This document shows, piece by piece, positions 8,812 to 15,481 of a stretch of DNA of 64,000 bases; within the stretch, counting starts at the first letter, position 1; each line of letters begins with the position of its first letter. The translations under genes were made by a program, and so were the position numbers. The notes below the pieces were generated by a model that saw nothing but the letters and a program-made list of their open reading frames with translations, was not told the origin of the DNA and made no database searches. The stretch covers positions 248,001 through 312,000 of the forward strand of contig NZ_JAMYDU010000002.1 in the NCBI RefSeq assembly GCF_024138395.1, read 5' to 3'. Source of the DNA: Pseudomonas mandelii (lineage in GTDB: Bacteria > Pseudomonadota > Gammaproteobacteria > Pseudomonadales > Pseudomonadaceae).

Positions 8812-9315
8812 ATGTCCGGCAAACCCGCAGCACGCGTCACCGACCCCACCGCTTGCCCGCTCCCCGGCCACGGCACCAACCCGATCGCCGCCGGTTCCGG
8901 CGACGTATTCTTCGACGGCCTCGCGGCCGCCCGCCAAGGCGATGCCTCGGCGTGTGGTGGTGCGTTGGTTGGCGATCTTGCGACTACCGTTTTGATCAAT
9001 GGAAAACCAGCGGCAACGGTGGGTTCTGTTGGTACTCATGGCAATAAGGTTACGGCTGGGTCTTCGACGGTGATTATCGGGAACTCGCATACGCCGGTGC
9101 CGTTTGTGGCGCCGTTGCCGGTGATTATTCCCGGAATCTTCAATCGTGTTTTTGCGTTTAAAACTGCCAGTGGGAAAACGGTCGAGGGACTGAATTATAA
9201 AATAATTTCCGAAAGTGGAATCGAGAAGTTTGGTACCGCGGTAGCTGGAACGTCTGCCTGTTTCTCTACGGGGCAGAAACCTGAGTCCGTCTCGATTTTT
9301 GTAACTTCGGAGTAA
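8812..9315 (+). CDS. PAAR-repeat spike tip with TTR-like C-terminal extension
   Basis: 167 residues from the ATG at 8812, which follows AAGGAG by 6 nt. Residues 1-85 are a PAAR domain (ARVTDPTACPLPGHGTNPIAAGSGDV ... NGKPAATVGSVGTHGNKV). A Pro-rich linker (PFVAPLPVIIPG) leads to about 65 residues with the pattern FKTASGKTVEGLNYKIISESG...STGQKPESVSIFV. This resembles the transthyretin-like (TTR) tails that recruit cargo effectors on VgrG and PAAR proteins. The base composition drops sharply inside the gene, from GC-rich in the PAAR part to AT-rich in the extension, which indicates a recombination joint. I infer that it docks the next gene product on the spike. Confidence 0.85.
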   Translation: MSGKPAARVTDPTACPLPGHGTNPIAAGSGDVFFDGLAAARQGDASACGGALVGDLATTVLINGKPAATVGSVGTHGNKVTAGSSTVIIGNSHTPVPFVAPLPVIIPGIFNRVFAFKTASGKTVEGLNYKIISESGIEKFGTAVAGTSACFSTGQKPESVSIFVTSE

Positions 9316-9321
9316 TATATC

Positions 9322-10173
9322 TTGGAAACGGTTGTTGAAATTGGCGGTGTGCCTTATACCTTTGTTACCGAAGACGGTGCTACCGCATTAAGGCTTGATG
9401 ATAAGACGACCGCCAGCAACGATACGGATTTGGGGACTTTGAATCTCCCTGAAGTTTGGTTGGTGACTCGTTCTAATGGCGTACCTCTATTCGCTGTAAA
9501 ACCCGATATCTGTGATAAGCCTTTTCGAATTCTAAGCGCTGAAAAGCTATACGCTGAGAAGATTCAATGGTTTGAACCATTGGCCGGCTTCTATCGCGAA
9601 CGCTTATGGGTAAACCCCGAAAGCAATGTAGAAGGGTCGGAAGTGTATGGAGCTTATCGACAGCATACATGGCAATCGATTATTGATTTTGCAATCGTGG
9701 ACAGGCCATCGCTTGTTTACTATAGAAATCTTCCCGGAGATTGGAAAAAACAACCTGAAGGTGGTGCCAAGTATCTTCTTTGTCTCGTTGAAGGGGATCC
9801 TTACTGGACAGATGGACTGGGGCAAATTCCATTCGCAGTGGATACCTTCCGAAAGTATTGGGAGGAAACCCACGAGGTTGATTCCGCGATCAGGAAGACT
9901 GGCCAAACCGGCCTAGACTGGGCAGACGGAACGCTCGGCGGCAGCGACGATGGCAGTAAGAATGTCTATGACAACTTCATAATCATCAGGGCCTGTTTGT
10001 GGGCTTCTGAGAACTTTGAGCTGGTGCTCGAGAAAAGAGCCATGAGCGGTCAAAGATTTGGGATCGACGGTGCGACAGTCGCAAGCACTGTGTTCAAACC
10101 CGCCTCTAATGTACGGCTCAAGACGTCGATTGACGCAGGCCTGTTGGCAAAATACAAAACATGGGAAGCGTGA
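9322..10173 (+). CDS. Unrecognised probable T6SS cargo effector
   Basis: 283 residues. The start is a TTG at 9322, preceded by CGGAGT; no in-frame ATG fits better. I do not recognise a family. The protein is soluble, without signal peptide or membrane segment, and rich in aromatic residues (YYRNLPGDWKKQP, PYWTDGLGQIPF, DTFRKYWEETHEV, YDNFIIIRACLWASENF). It lies 6 bp after the PAAR-TTR gene and overlaps by 13 bp a small membrane protein gene. PAAR-TTR, cargo and then immunity is a common T6SS arrangement, so effector is the best inference. AT-rich codon use differs from the tss genes. Confidence 0.6.
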   Translation: METVVEIGGVPYTFVTEDGATALRLDDKTTASNDTDLGTLNLPEVWLVTRSNGVPLFAVKPDICDKPFRILSAEKLYAEKIQWFEPLAGFYRERLWVNPESNVEGSEVYGAYRQHTWQSIIDFAIVDRPSLVYYRNLPGDWKKQPEGGAKYLLCLVEGDPYWTDGLGQIPFAVDTFRKYWEETHEVDSAIRKTGQTGLDWADGTLGGSDDGSKNVYDNFIIIRACLWASENFELVLEKRAMSGQRFGIDGATVASTVFKPASNVRLKTSIDAGLLAKYKTWEA

Positions 10174-10541
10174 TTTTGAAAGTTTTCGTTGGTTTCGTTA
10201 TTTATTTACTCGTCGGTGTCTTGTATTTCTACGTGCATGATATTGGTGTTGTTTACTACAAGTCGCATGTGGGCTTCACAGACAGGGGGGCCGCAATAGG
10301 TGGTACTGCAGAGCTGACGTTTTACTTTTTTATTTTGGCTAATTTTATCGTTTTCTTTGTGCCTAAGGTTTTGTTGAAGTTACTTGTGATAGCGGTGATG
10401 CTGAGTGTTGTGCTGTTTTATTTTTTGCCAGATAACCCGGTCCGAGCATTCGCCTATGGTGGTCTTACTACCAGTATGAGTCTGTTGGCGCTTGTATTGC
10501 GCTTGATAATTGAGCGGTGGCGCTCTAAAAGTTTCGTTTGA
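10161..10541 (+). CDS. Four-TM putative immunity protein, copy 1
   Basis: 126 residues with four hydrophobic segments (about residues 7-27, 47-67, 71-90 and 95-115). It shares with the genes at 11102 and 11845 the signature G[FL]T[DS]RG..I, a FYFF...N segment, and LP..P.RA..YG near residue 90. It overlaps the end of the putative effector gene by 13 bp and has the same AT-rich composition. That makes it the likeliest cognate immunity protein, sitting in the inner membrane. Function is inferred from position. Confidence 0.6.
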   Translation: MGSVILKVFVGFVIYLLVGVLYFYVHDIGVVYYKSHVGFTDRGAAIGGTAELTFYFFILANFIVFFVPKVLLKLLVIAVMLSVVLFYFLPDNPVRAFAYGGLTTSMSLLALVLRLIIERWRSKSFV

Positions 10542-10553
10542 ACGGGCAGCAAC

Positions 10554-10688
10554 ATGAACGAAGTTGGAGTGGTGTTTATATCCATGGATAGGCAAGCCAG
10601 GAAGTTTTCAACGGGTGTGACGCTTGAATCTGATGATTACACTCGTCAACAATACGCCCTTCGCATACACGGCGGAATCTTGAGATGA
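10554..10688 (+). other. Possible 44-codon ORF or gene remnant
   Basis: An ATG-to-TGA frame of 44 codons fills most of the 190-bp gap between two small membrane-protein genes. It encodes a soluble, charged peptide (SMDRQARKFSTGVTLESDD then TRQQYALRIHGGILR). No strong ribosome site is visible. It may be the tail of a lost effector or immunity gene; I cannot name it. Confidence 0.3.
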
Positions 10689-10731
10689 CTCGTCTCTTGC
10701 GCCCCTATCCGTTCGCCTGGACTGTGTCGAA

Positions 10732-11109
10732 ATGATTTGGCTACAGCGCTTCCTCATGGCGATGGGTGCGCTCGCCTGCGTGGCGCTCGTGGTGATCGTT
10801 TCCTACATGGACTTTTCGAAAGATCAGCCTCGCGTGTTGAGCGAGTACCCGAATGCGAAATGGCGTGGCGGTGCTGAGGATGGCCAGTTCGTCGAAATCA
10901 CCAAATCTGAACGGCCCTATTATTTCGTTCAGATCAGAAATGATGATGGATCATTGTGGGATCAAGGTTGGCTGAAATCTGGAGAAGAAAACACTGAGCC
11001 ATTCACTGTCGATAACGTGATGTTCTTCGCCGGCGAGGGCGTTATCTATCTTCAGCAACGCCAGATTCTGAGTGCCGATAGAGCCATGACCGGGACTGAG
11101 CATGAATAG
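10732..11109 (+). CDS. Small membrane-anchored protein, possible immunity factor
   Basis: 125 residues: one N-terminal hydrophobic segment (about residues 5-25) acting as a signal anchor, then a soluble domain of about 95 residues (KWRGGAEDGQFVEITK, YYFVQIRNDDGSLWDQGW) expected in the periplasm. I do not recognise the family. Its stop overlaps the next start by 8 bp. It sits in the alternating series of small membrane proteins behind the PAAR effector, so immunity is a positional guess only. Confidence 0.55.
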   Translation: MIWLQRFLMAMGALACVALVVIVSYMDFSKDQPRVLSEYPNAKWRGGAEDGQFVEITKSERPYYFVQIRNDDGSLWDQGWLKSGEENTEPFTVDNVMFFAGEGVIYLQQRQILSADRAMTGTEHE

Positions 11110-11497
11110 CCGTCGAGTCATCAGTCTGATCGTGCATGCGCTGGTCTGCGTGCTCTACATCGTGCTCAATAACTTTGCAGTGCCTATCTACAAACAGCTC
11201 GCCGGCGGCCTGACCTCACGTGGCGTGGCCATCGGCATGGGCATGTACCTGGTTTTTTACTTTTTTGTTTTCCTCAATGTTGCTCTGGTCTTAATCAATC
11301 GCCTGGCCATCAAGTTTGGCGTGACGGTCTTCATGATGCTGGCGATCCTGTTTTACCTGCTACCGCAATACCCCGTTCGCGCCATGGCGTATTGCGCGTT
11401 GGCGGGTGGTTTGACGATGTTGGCGATTGTGCTGAGCCATGTCATGAACGCAGCCTTTGTCCGCTTGCGCGGGAAACAGGGAGCGGCCCAGTCGTGA
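11102..11497 (+). CDS. Four-TM putative immunity protein, copy 2
   Basis: 131 residues, four hydrophobic segments. A paralogue of the genes at 10161 and 11845: it shows GGLTSRGVAIG, YFFVFLNVALVLI and LPQYPVRAMAYCAL at the same positions. Its GC content is higher than that of copy 1 and closer to the tss genes. This suggests it has been resident longer or came from a different source. There is no toxin gene next to it, so it may be an orphan immunity gene kept after its effector was replaced. Confidence 0.6.
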   Translation: MNSRRVISLIVHALVCVLYIVLNNFAVPIYKQLAGGLTSRGVAIGMGMYLVFYFFVFLNVALVLINRLAIKFGVTVFMMLAILFYLLPQYPVRAMAYCALAGGLTMLAIVLSHVMNAAFVRLRGKQGAAQS

Positions 11498-11629
11498 TGC
11501 GCAACCGTCGAACAATATCGCCCGTTGCGTTGATTGCGATCCCTGATCGGCGCGGCCGTGCTCCGTCAAACGCGAGCGCGAGGATCTTCAGCGCAGTTGG
11601 ACCCTCAAGGATGGAGCCTTTTGCCCATG
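11497..11629 (+). pseudogene. Possible frameshifted remnant of a small exported protein
   Basis: In the gap before the next small gene, coding-like pieces occur in three different frames: MRNRRTISPVALIA, then SLIGAAVLRQTRA, then REREDLQRSWTLKDGAF. Joined, they would give a short protein with one hydrophobic segment. The pattern suggests a broken gene, but the stretch is short and could be chance. Confidence 0.3.
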
Positions 11630-11848
11630 ATTGACGTATCAGACGAGATGCGCATGTACCTGATGTTCATCGCCGACAGCAATCTGTTCGGCGGCACCGC
11701 GATCTTGAGTTTTCTGCTGATTGTCACGGCGATCAGCAAGCGACTGCGCCAGTCATGGCTGCATCGCGCGCTGACTTTCATGGTCCTGATTTCGTTGGTG
11801 GCCATCGAAATCGCCGGCAGTTGCTACTCATCGGTGCCTCCCGCATGA
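11627..11848 (+). CDS. Small two-TM membrane protein
   Basis: 73 residues from the ATG at 11627, with two hydrophobic segments (FGGTAILSFLLIVTAI and LTFMVLISLVAIEIAGS). The TGA overlaps the following ATG (ATGA), so it is translationally coupled to the third four-TM paralogue. No known family recognised. The in-frame extension upstream to 11534 looks non-coding, so I use the internal ATG. Confidence 0.5.
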   Translation: MIDVSDEMRMYLMFIADSNLFGGTAILSFLLIVTAISKRLRQSWLHRALTFMVLISLVAIEIAGSCYSSVPPA

Positions 11849-12267
11849 ACATGCCGGCGCGCATCATCTGCTGCCTGTTGATCCACAGTGTTTTCTGTGT
11901 GGGTTACACGTTTCTGAATAACTTCGCGGCCGAGTGGTACATCTCGACCTACGGCGGCTTGACCTCCCGTGGCGTGAACATTCGTCTTACCAGCAAATTC
12001 CTCTACGAGTTCTTTTTCGTCTTCAACGCGGTGCTGGTGCTGATTCCTGTGCTACGTGTGAAGTTGATCCTATGGGCGATCTGGGTGGGGCTGATTCTTT
12101 TGTGGATGCTGCCGGATCATCCGCTGCGGGCGCTGCTCTATGGCATTGGCCAAGGGACATTCACCTTGACGGCGATCCTTCTCAGCACAGGGCTGGATAG
12201 CTGGTACAAGCGCAAATTTGCAGGCGCCAAAGCCTCGAAGCTCGCGTTGGGGGCCGACCATGCTTAG
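11845..12267 (+). CDS. Four-TM putative immunity protein, copy 3
   Basis: 140 residues, four hydrophobic segments. Carries the same landmarks as the genes at 10161 and 11102: GGLTSRGVNI near residue 37, FFFVFNAVLVLIPVL, LPDHPLRALLYGIGQG. It differs by a longer charged C-terminal tail (YKRKFAGAKASKLALGADHA). It overlaps its neighbours on both sides (4 and 8 bp). The start at 11845 aligns with those of the other two copies. Confidence 0.6.
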   Translation: MNMPARIICCLLIHSVFCVGYTFLNNFAAEWYISTYGGLTSRGVNIRLTSKFLYEFFFVFNAVLVLIPVLRVKLILWAIWVGLILLWMLPDHPLRALLYGIGQGTFTLTAILLSTGLDSWYKRKFAGAKASKLALGADHA

Positions 12268-12685
12268 CCGCGCGCAACTGAGTTTCTTCATGGTTGCCTT
12301 GTGGTGGCCATTGCTTGGTGTGCTGATGATCTCTTCCTATCAGCTGTGGATTGGCGAGTACACGACGTACGATTCATCCCACACCCATTGGGAGTACCTG
12401 TTGTGGTGGGGCATTCCAGGGCTTTTGGGATTTTCGTTGTGGATGTCCCGATCCGCGAAGAGCCGAAACGAGCAACAAGCGCTGCGAATGGTCTGGTGGG
12501 CGCCGCTGAAGTTCATCCCTTTTTACATCGTGCCATGGGTGATTTATGGCGTGTGTTGTTTGATCGCCGGGCAGTCTCAGGACGCTTACATGGCGTTCGG
12601 CTCGATCATGCTTGTGCCTTATCTCCTGATCGGCGGTTACATGTGTGCCGGCGTGACAGTCGCGCTCTACAGGACATTTTTTTGA
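12260..12685 (+). CDS. Multi-spanning small membrane protein
   Basis: 141 residues from the ATG at 12260, with about four hydrophobic segments and many tryptophans (VALWWPLLGVLMISSYQLW, WEYLLWWGIPGLLGFSLWM, FIPFYIVPWVIYGVCCLIA, LVPYLLIGGYMCAGVTVAL). It is not obviously related to the three TSRG paralogues but belongs to the same overlapping gene string. It ends 27 bp before tssF, so the accessory block is co-oriented with the core operon. Confidence 0.55.
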   Translation: MLSRAQLSFFMVALWWPLLGVLMISSYQLWIGEYTTYDSSHTHWEYLLWWGIPGLLGFSLWMSRSAKSRNEQQALRMVWWAPLKFIPFYIVPWVIYGVCCLIAGQSQDAYMAFGSIMLVPYLLIGGYMCAGVTVALYRTFF

Positions 12686-12712
12686 TGAGATCCACTACCA
12701 GGCAGCTACCCC

Positions 12713-14500
12713 ATGTCCTTTAACCACTACTACCAAAGCGAACTCACCGCACTTCGCCAGTTAGGTCGTCGTTTCGCCGAGCGTAGCCCGGCGTTGGCGC
12801 CTTTCCTCGGGCAGGCCGGGCGGGATCCGGACGTGGAGCGGTTGCTGGAGGGCTTCGCGTTCCTGACTGGCCGCCTGCGCCAGAAGCTCGACGACGAGTT
12901 GCCGGAACTCAGCCATTCGCTGATGCAGTTGCTGTGGCCCAACTACATGCGGCCGCTGCCAGCGTTCAGCATTTTGCAGTTCGACCCGTTGAAGCGTTCC
13001 GGGCCTGCGTTGATGGTCGAGCGGGATACGCCGGTGGAGAGTGTGCCGGTCGATGACGTGCGTTGCCGCTTCCGCACGTGCTACCCGACTGAAGTCCAGG
13101 CGCTGGATCTGGCCGCGCTGACTTACTCGGTGAAGGGCGACGGTTCGCTGTTGAGTCTGCGTCTGGAGATGAGCGCGGATGGTCACCTGGGCGAGTTGGA
13201 GCTGAGTCGTCTGCGTCTGCACTTCGCCGGTGAGCGCTACATCAGCCAGATGCTTTACCTGAGCCTGTTGCGCAATCTCGAAGGCATCGAGTTGATTCCG
13301 CTGGACGGTGCCGGCAAGGCCATCAAAGGTGTGAACGGTCAGCCGATGGCGTTCAAGATGCCCGGCGATCGCGTGCAGCCGGTGGGTTTTGCCGAGGAAG
13401 AGGCGTTGATTCCGTATCCGCTGAACACCTTCCGCGGCTATCGCTATTTGCAGGAATACTTCGCCTTCCAGGACAAATTCCTGTTCGTCGATGTCAACGG
13501 TCTGGACCTGCTCAAGGCCTTGCCGGAAGACACGTTGAAGCAGATGCGCGGCCTGGAGTTGCGCTTCGATATTCGCAAGAGCGGCATCATGCGTATGCGT
13601 CCGACCCTGGACAACGTGAAGCTCTACTGCACGCCGATCGTCAACCTGTTCGAGCATGATGCGCTGCCGATTCGCCTCGACGGCAAGCAGGATGAATACC
13701 TGCTGTTGCCGGCCGAATACGACCTGGAAAACTGCGGCGTGTTCTCGGTGGAAACCGTGACCGGCTGGAAGCCCGGCGGCCTTGGTTATCAGGAGTACGT
13801 GCCGTTCGAATCCTTCGAGCACGACCCGAGTTTCGACGTGCCCACCAGTCGTCCGCATTACAGCATTCGCCAGCGTTCGTCCTTGCTGCACGACGGCCTC
13901 GACACCTATCTGAGCTTCGGCATCCGCCACACCGAAGCCCATGAAACCCTGTCGATCGAGCTGATGTGCACCAACCAGAACCTGCCGCGCAAGCTCAAGC
14001 TCGGCGACATCTGCATGGCCTGTGAAGAGACCCCGGAGTTTTTGAGTTTCCGCAACATCACCCCGGCCACTTCGAGTTTCGCGCCGCCGCTGAACCGTGA
14101 CTTCCTCTGGAAGCTGATCAGCAACATGTCGCTCAACTATCTGTCGCTGGCCGACGTCAATGCGTTGAAGGTGATTCTCGAAACCTACGACTTGCCGCGC
14201 TACTACGACCAACACGCGGAAAAAGTCAGTAAACGCCTGCTCGGTGGGCTCAAGTCGATCAAGCACCAGCATGTCGACAGATTGCACCGAGGGCTGCCGG
14301 TACGCGGGTTGCGCACCGAGCTGACCATCGACCCGGAAGGGTATATCGGCGAGGGCGACCTGTTCGTGTTCGCTTCGGTTCTTAACGAGTTTTTCGCGCT
14401 TTACGCCAGTCTCAACTCGTACCACGAGCTGCGGGTAAAAAGCACACAGGGAGAGGTGTACCAATGGACACCACGTATGGGCCTGCAGCCCCTGCTTTAA
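12713..14500 (+). CDS. tssF: Type VI baseplate protein TssF
   Basis: 595 residues, the normal TssF length. The N-terminus is characteristic: YYQSELTALRQLGRRFAERSPALAP, DPDVERLLEGFAFLTGRLRQKLDDELPEL, and LLWPNYMRPLPAFSI. TssF forms the baseplate wedge with TssG and TssE. The gene overlaps tssG by 37 bp. Confidence 0.95.
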   Translation: MSFNHYYQSELTALRQLGRRFAERSPALAPFLGQAGRDPDVERLLEGFAFLTGRLRQKLDDELPELSHSLMQLLWPNYMRPLPAFSILQFDPLKRSGPALMVERDTPVESVPVDDVRCRFRTCYPTEVQALDLAALTYSVKGDGSLLSLRLEMSADGHLGELELSRLRLHFAGERYISQMLYLSLLRNLEGIELIPLDGAGKAIKGVNGQPMAFKMPGDRVQPVGFAEEEALIPYPLNTFRGYRYLQEYFAFQDKFLFVDVNGLDLLKALPEDTLKQMRGLELRFDIRKSGIMRMRPTLDNVKLYCTPIVNLFEHDALPIRLDGKQDEYLLLPAEYDLENCGVFSVETVTGWKPGGLGYQEYVPFESFEHDPSFDVPTSRPHYSIRQRSSLLHDGLDTYLSFGIRHTEAHETLSIELMCTNQNLPRKLKLGDICMACEETPEFLSFRNITPATSSFAPPLNRDFLWKLISNMSLNYLSLADVNALKVILETYDLPRYYDQHAEKVSKRLLGGLKSIKHQHVDRLHRGLPVRGLRTELTIDPEGYIGEGDLFVFASVLNEFFALYASLNSYHELRVKSTQGEVYQWTPRMGLQPLL

Positions 14501-15471
14501 GCGGGCTGACCCGGGTAATACGCGAGTACTCGCTGTTTCAGGCCGTGCTGCTGGTCATTGACCGGCTGCGCGATGCACACCCGTACCTGAGCGAAGACGA
14601 CCTGTACGACCAGCTGGAATTCCAGGCCAACCCGAGCCTGGGTTTCCCTGGCAGCGACGTCGATCGCGTGGAGTTTTTCAAAGAGCACGGACAGATGCGT
14701 GCGCGTCTGCGTTTCAACCTGATCGGCCTGGTCGGTTCCGGTTCGCCGCTGCCGGCGTTCTACGGCGAACAGGCCTTGGGCGACAGCGAAGACGGCAACC
14801 CGACCCGCAACTTCCTCGACCTGTTCCACCATCGCCTGCAACGGCTGATGCTGCCGATCTGGAAAAAATACCGCTACCGCGCCAGTTTTCAGAGTGGCGC
14901 GCTTGATCCGTTTTCGGCGCAGCTGTTTGCGCTGATCGGCCTCGGTGGCGAAGAGATTCGCAAGGCTCAGGAACTGAATTGGAAACGCCTGCTGCCGTAC
15001 CTCGGCCTGCTGAGTTTGCGCGCGCACTCGGCGGCGTTGATCGAAGCGGTGCTGCGTTACTACTTCAAGCACGCCGAACTGACCATCGAGCAATGCATCG
15101 AGCGCCGCGTCGAAATCCTCGACGAGCAACGCAATCGCCTGGGCCGCGACAACAGCCTGCTCGGCGAAGACCTGGTGCTGGGCGAACACGTGCGCGACCG
15201 CAGCGGCAAATTCCGCATTCACATCCGCGAGCTCGACTGGCAACGCTTTCACGAATTCCTGCCGATCGGTTTCGGCTACCAGCCGCTGTGCGCGCTGGTG
15301 CGGTTCACCCTGCGTGACCCGCTCGATTACGACATTCGCCTGGTCTTGCGCCAGGAAGAAATCCGCGAACTGCGCATCGGTGAGCAGAACGCCTGTCGCC
15401 TCGGTTGGACCAGTTGGCTGGGCCGCGAAAAAGCGGACGGCGTGGTGACCCTGGGCAGCAAAATTCATTAA
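14464..15471 (+). CDS. tssG: Type VI baseplate protein TssG
   Basis: 335 residues, TssG/VasB family (DUF1305). Seen are FQANPSLGFPGSDVDRV, VGSGSPLPAFYGEQAL, RNFLDLFHHRLQRLMLPIW and YRYRASFQSGALDPFS. It binds TssF as a 2:1 wedge sub-complex. The start lies inside tssF behind GGGAGAGG, consistent with coupled translation. Confidence 0.95.
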   Translation: MDTTYGPAAPALSGLTRVIREYSLFQAVLLVIDRLRDAHPYLSEDDLYDQLEFQANPSLGFPGSDVDRVEFFKEHGQMRARLRFNLIGLVGSGSPLPAFYGEQALGDSEDGNPTRNFLDLFHHRLQRLMLPIWKKYRYRASFQSGALDPFSAQLFALIGLGGEEIRKAQELNWKRLLPYLGLLSLRAHSAALIEAVLRYYFKHAELTIEQCIERRVEILDEQRNRLGRDNSLLGEDLVLGEHVRDRSGKFRIHIRELDWQRFHEFLPIGFGYQPLCALVRFTLRDPLDYDIRLVLRQEEIRELRIGEQNACRLGWTSWLGREKADGVVTLGSKIH

Positions 15472-15481
15472 GGACGTGAGC

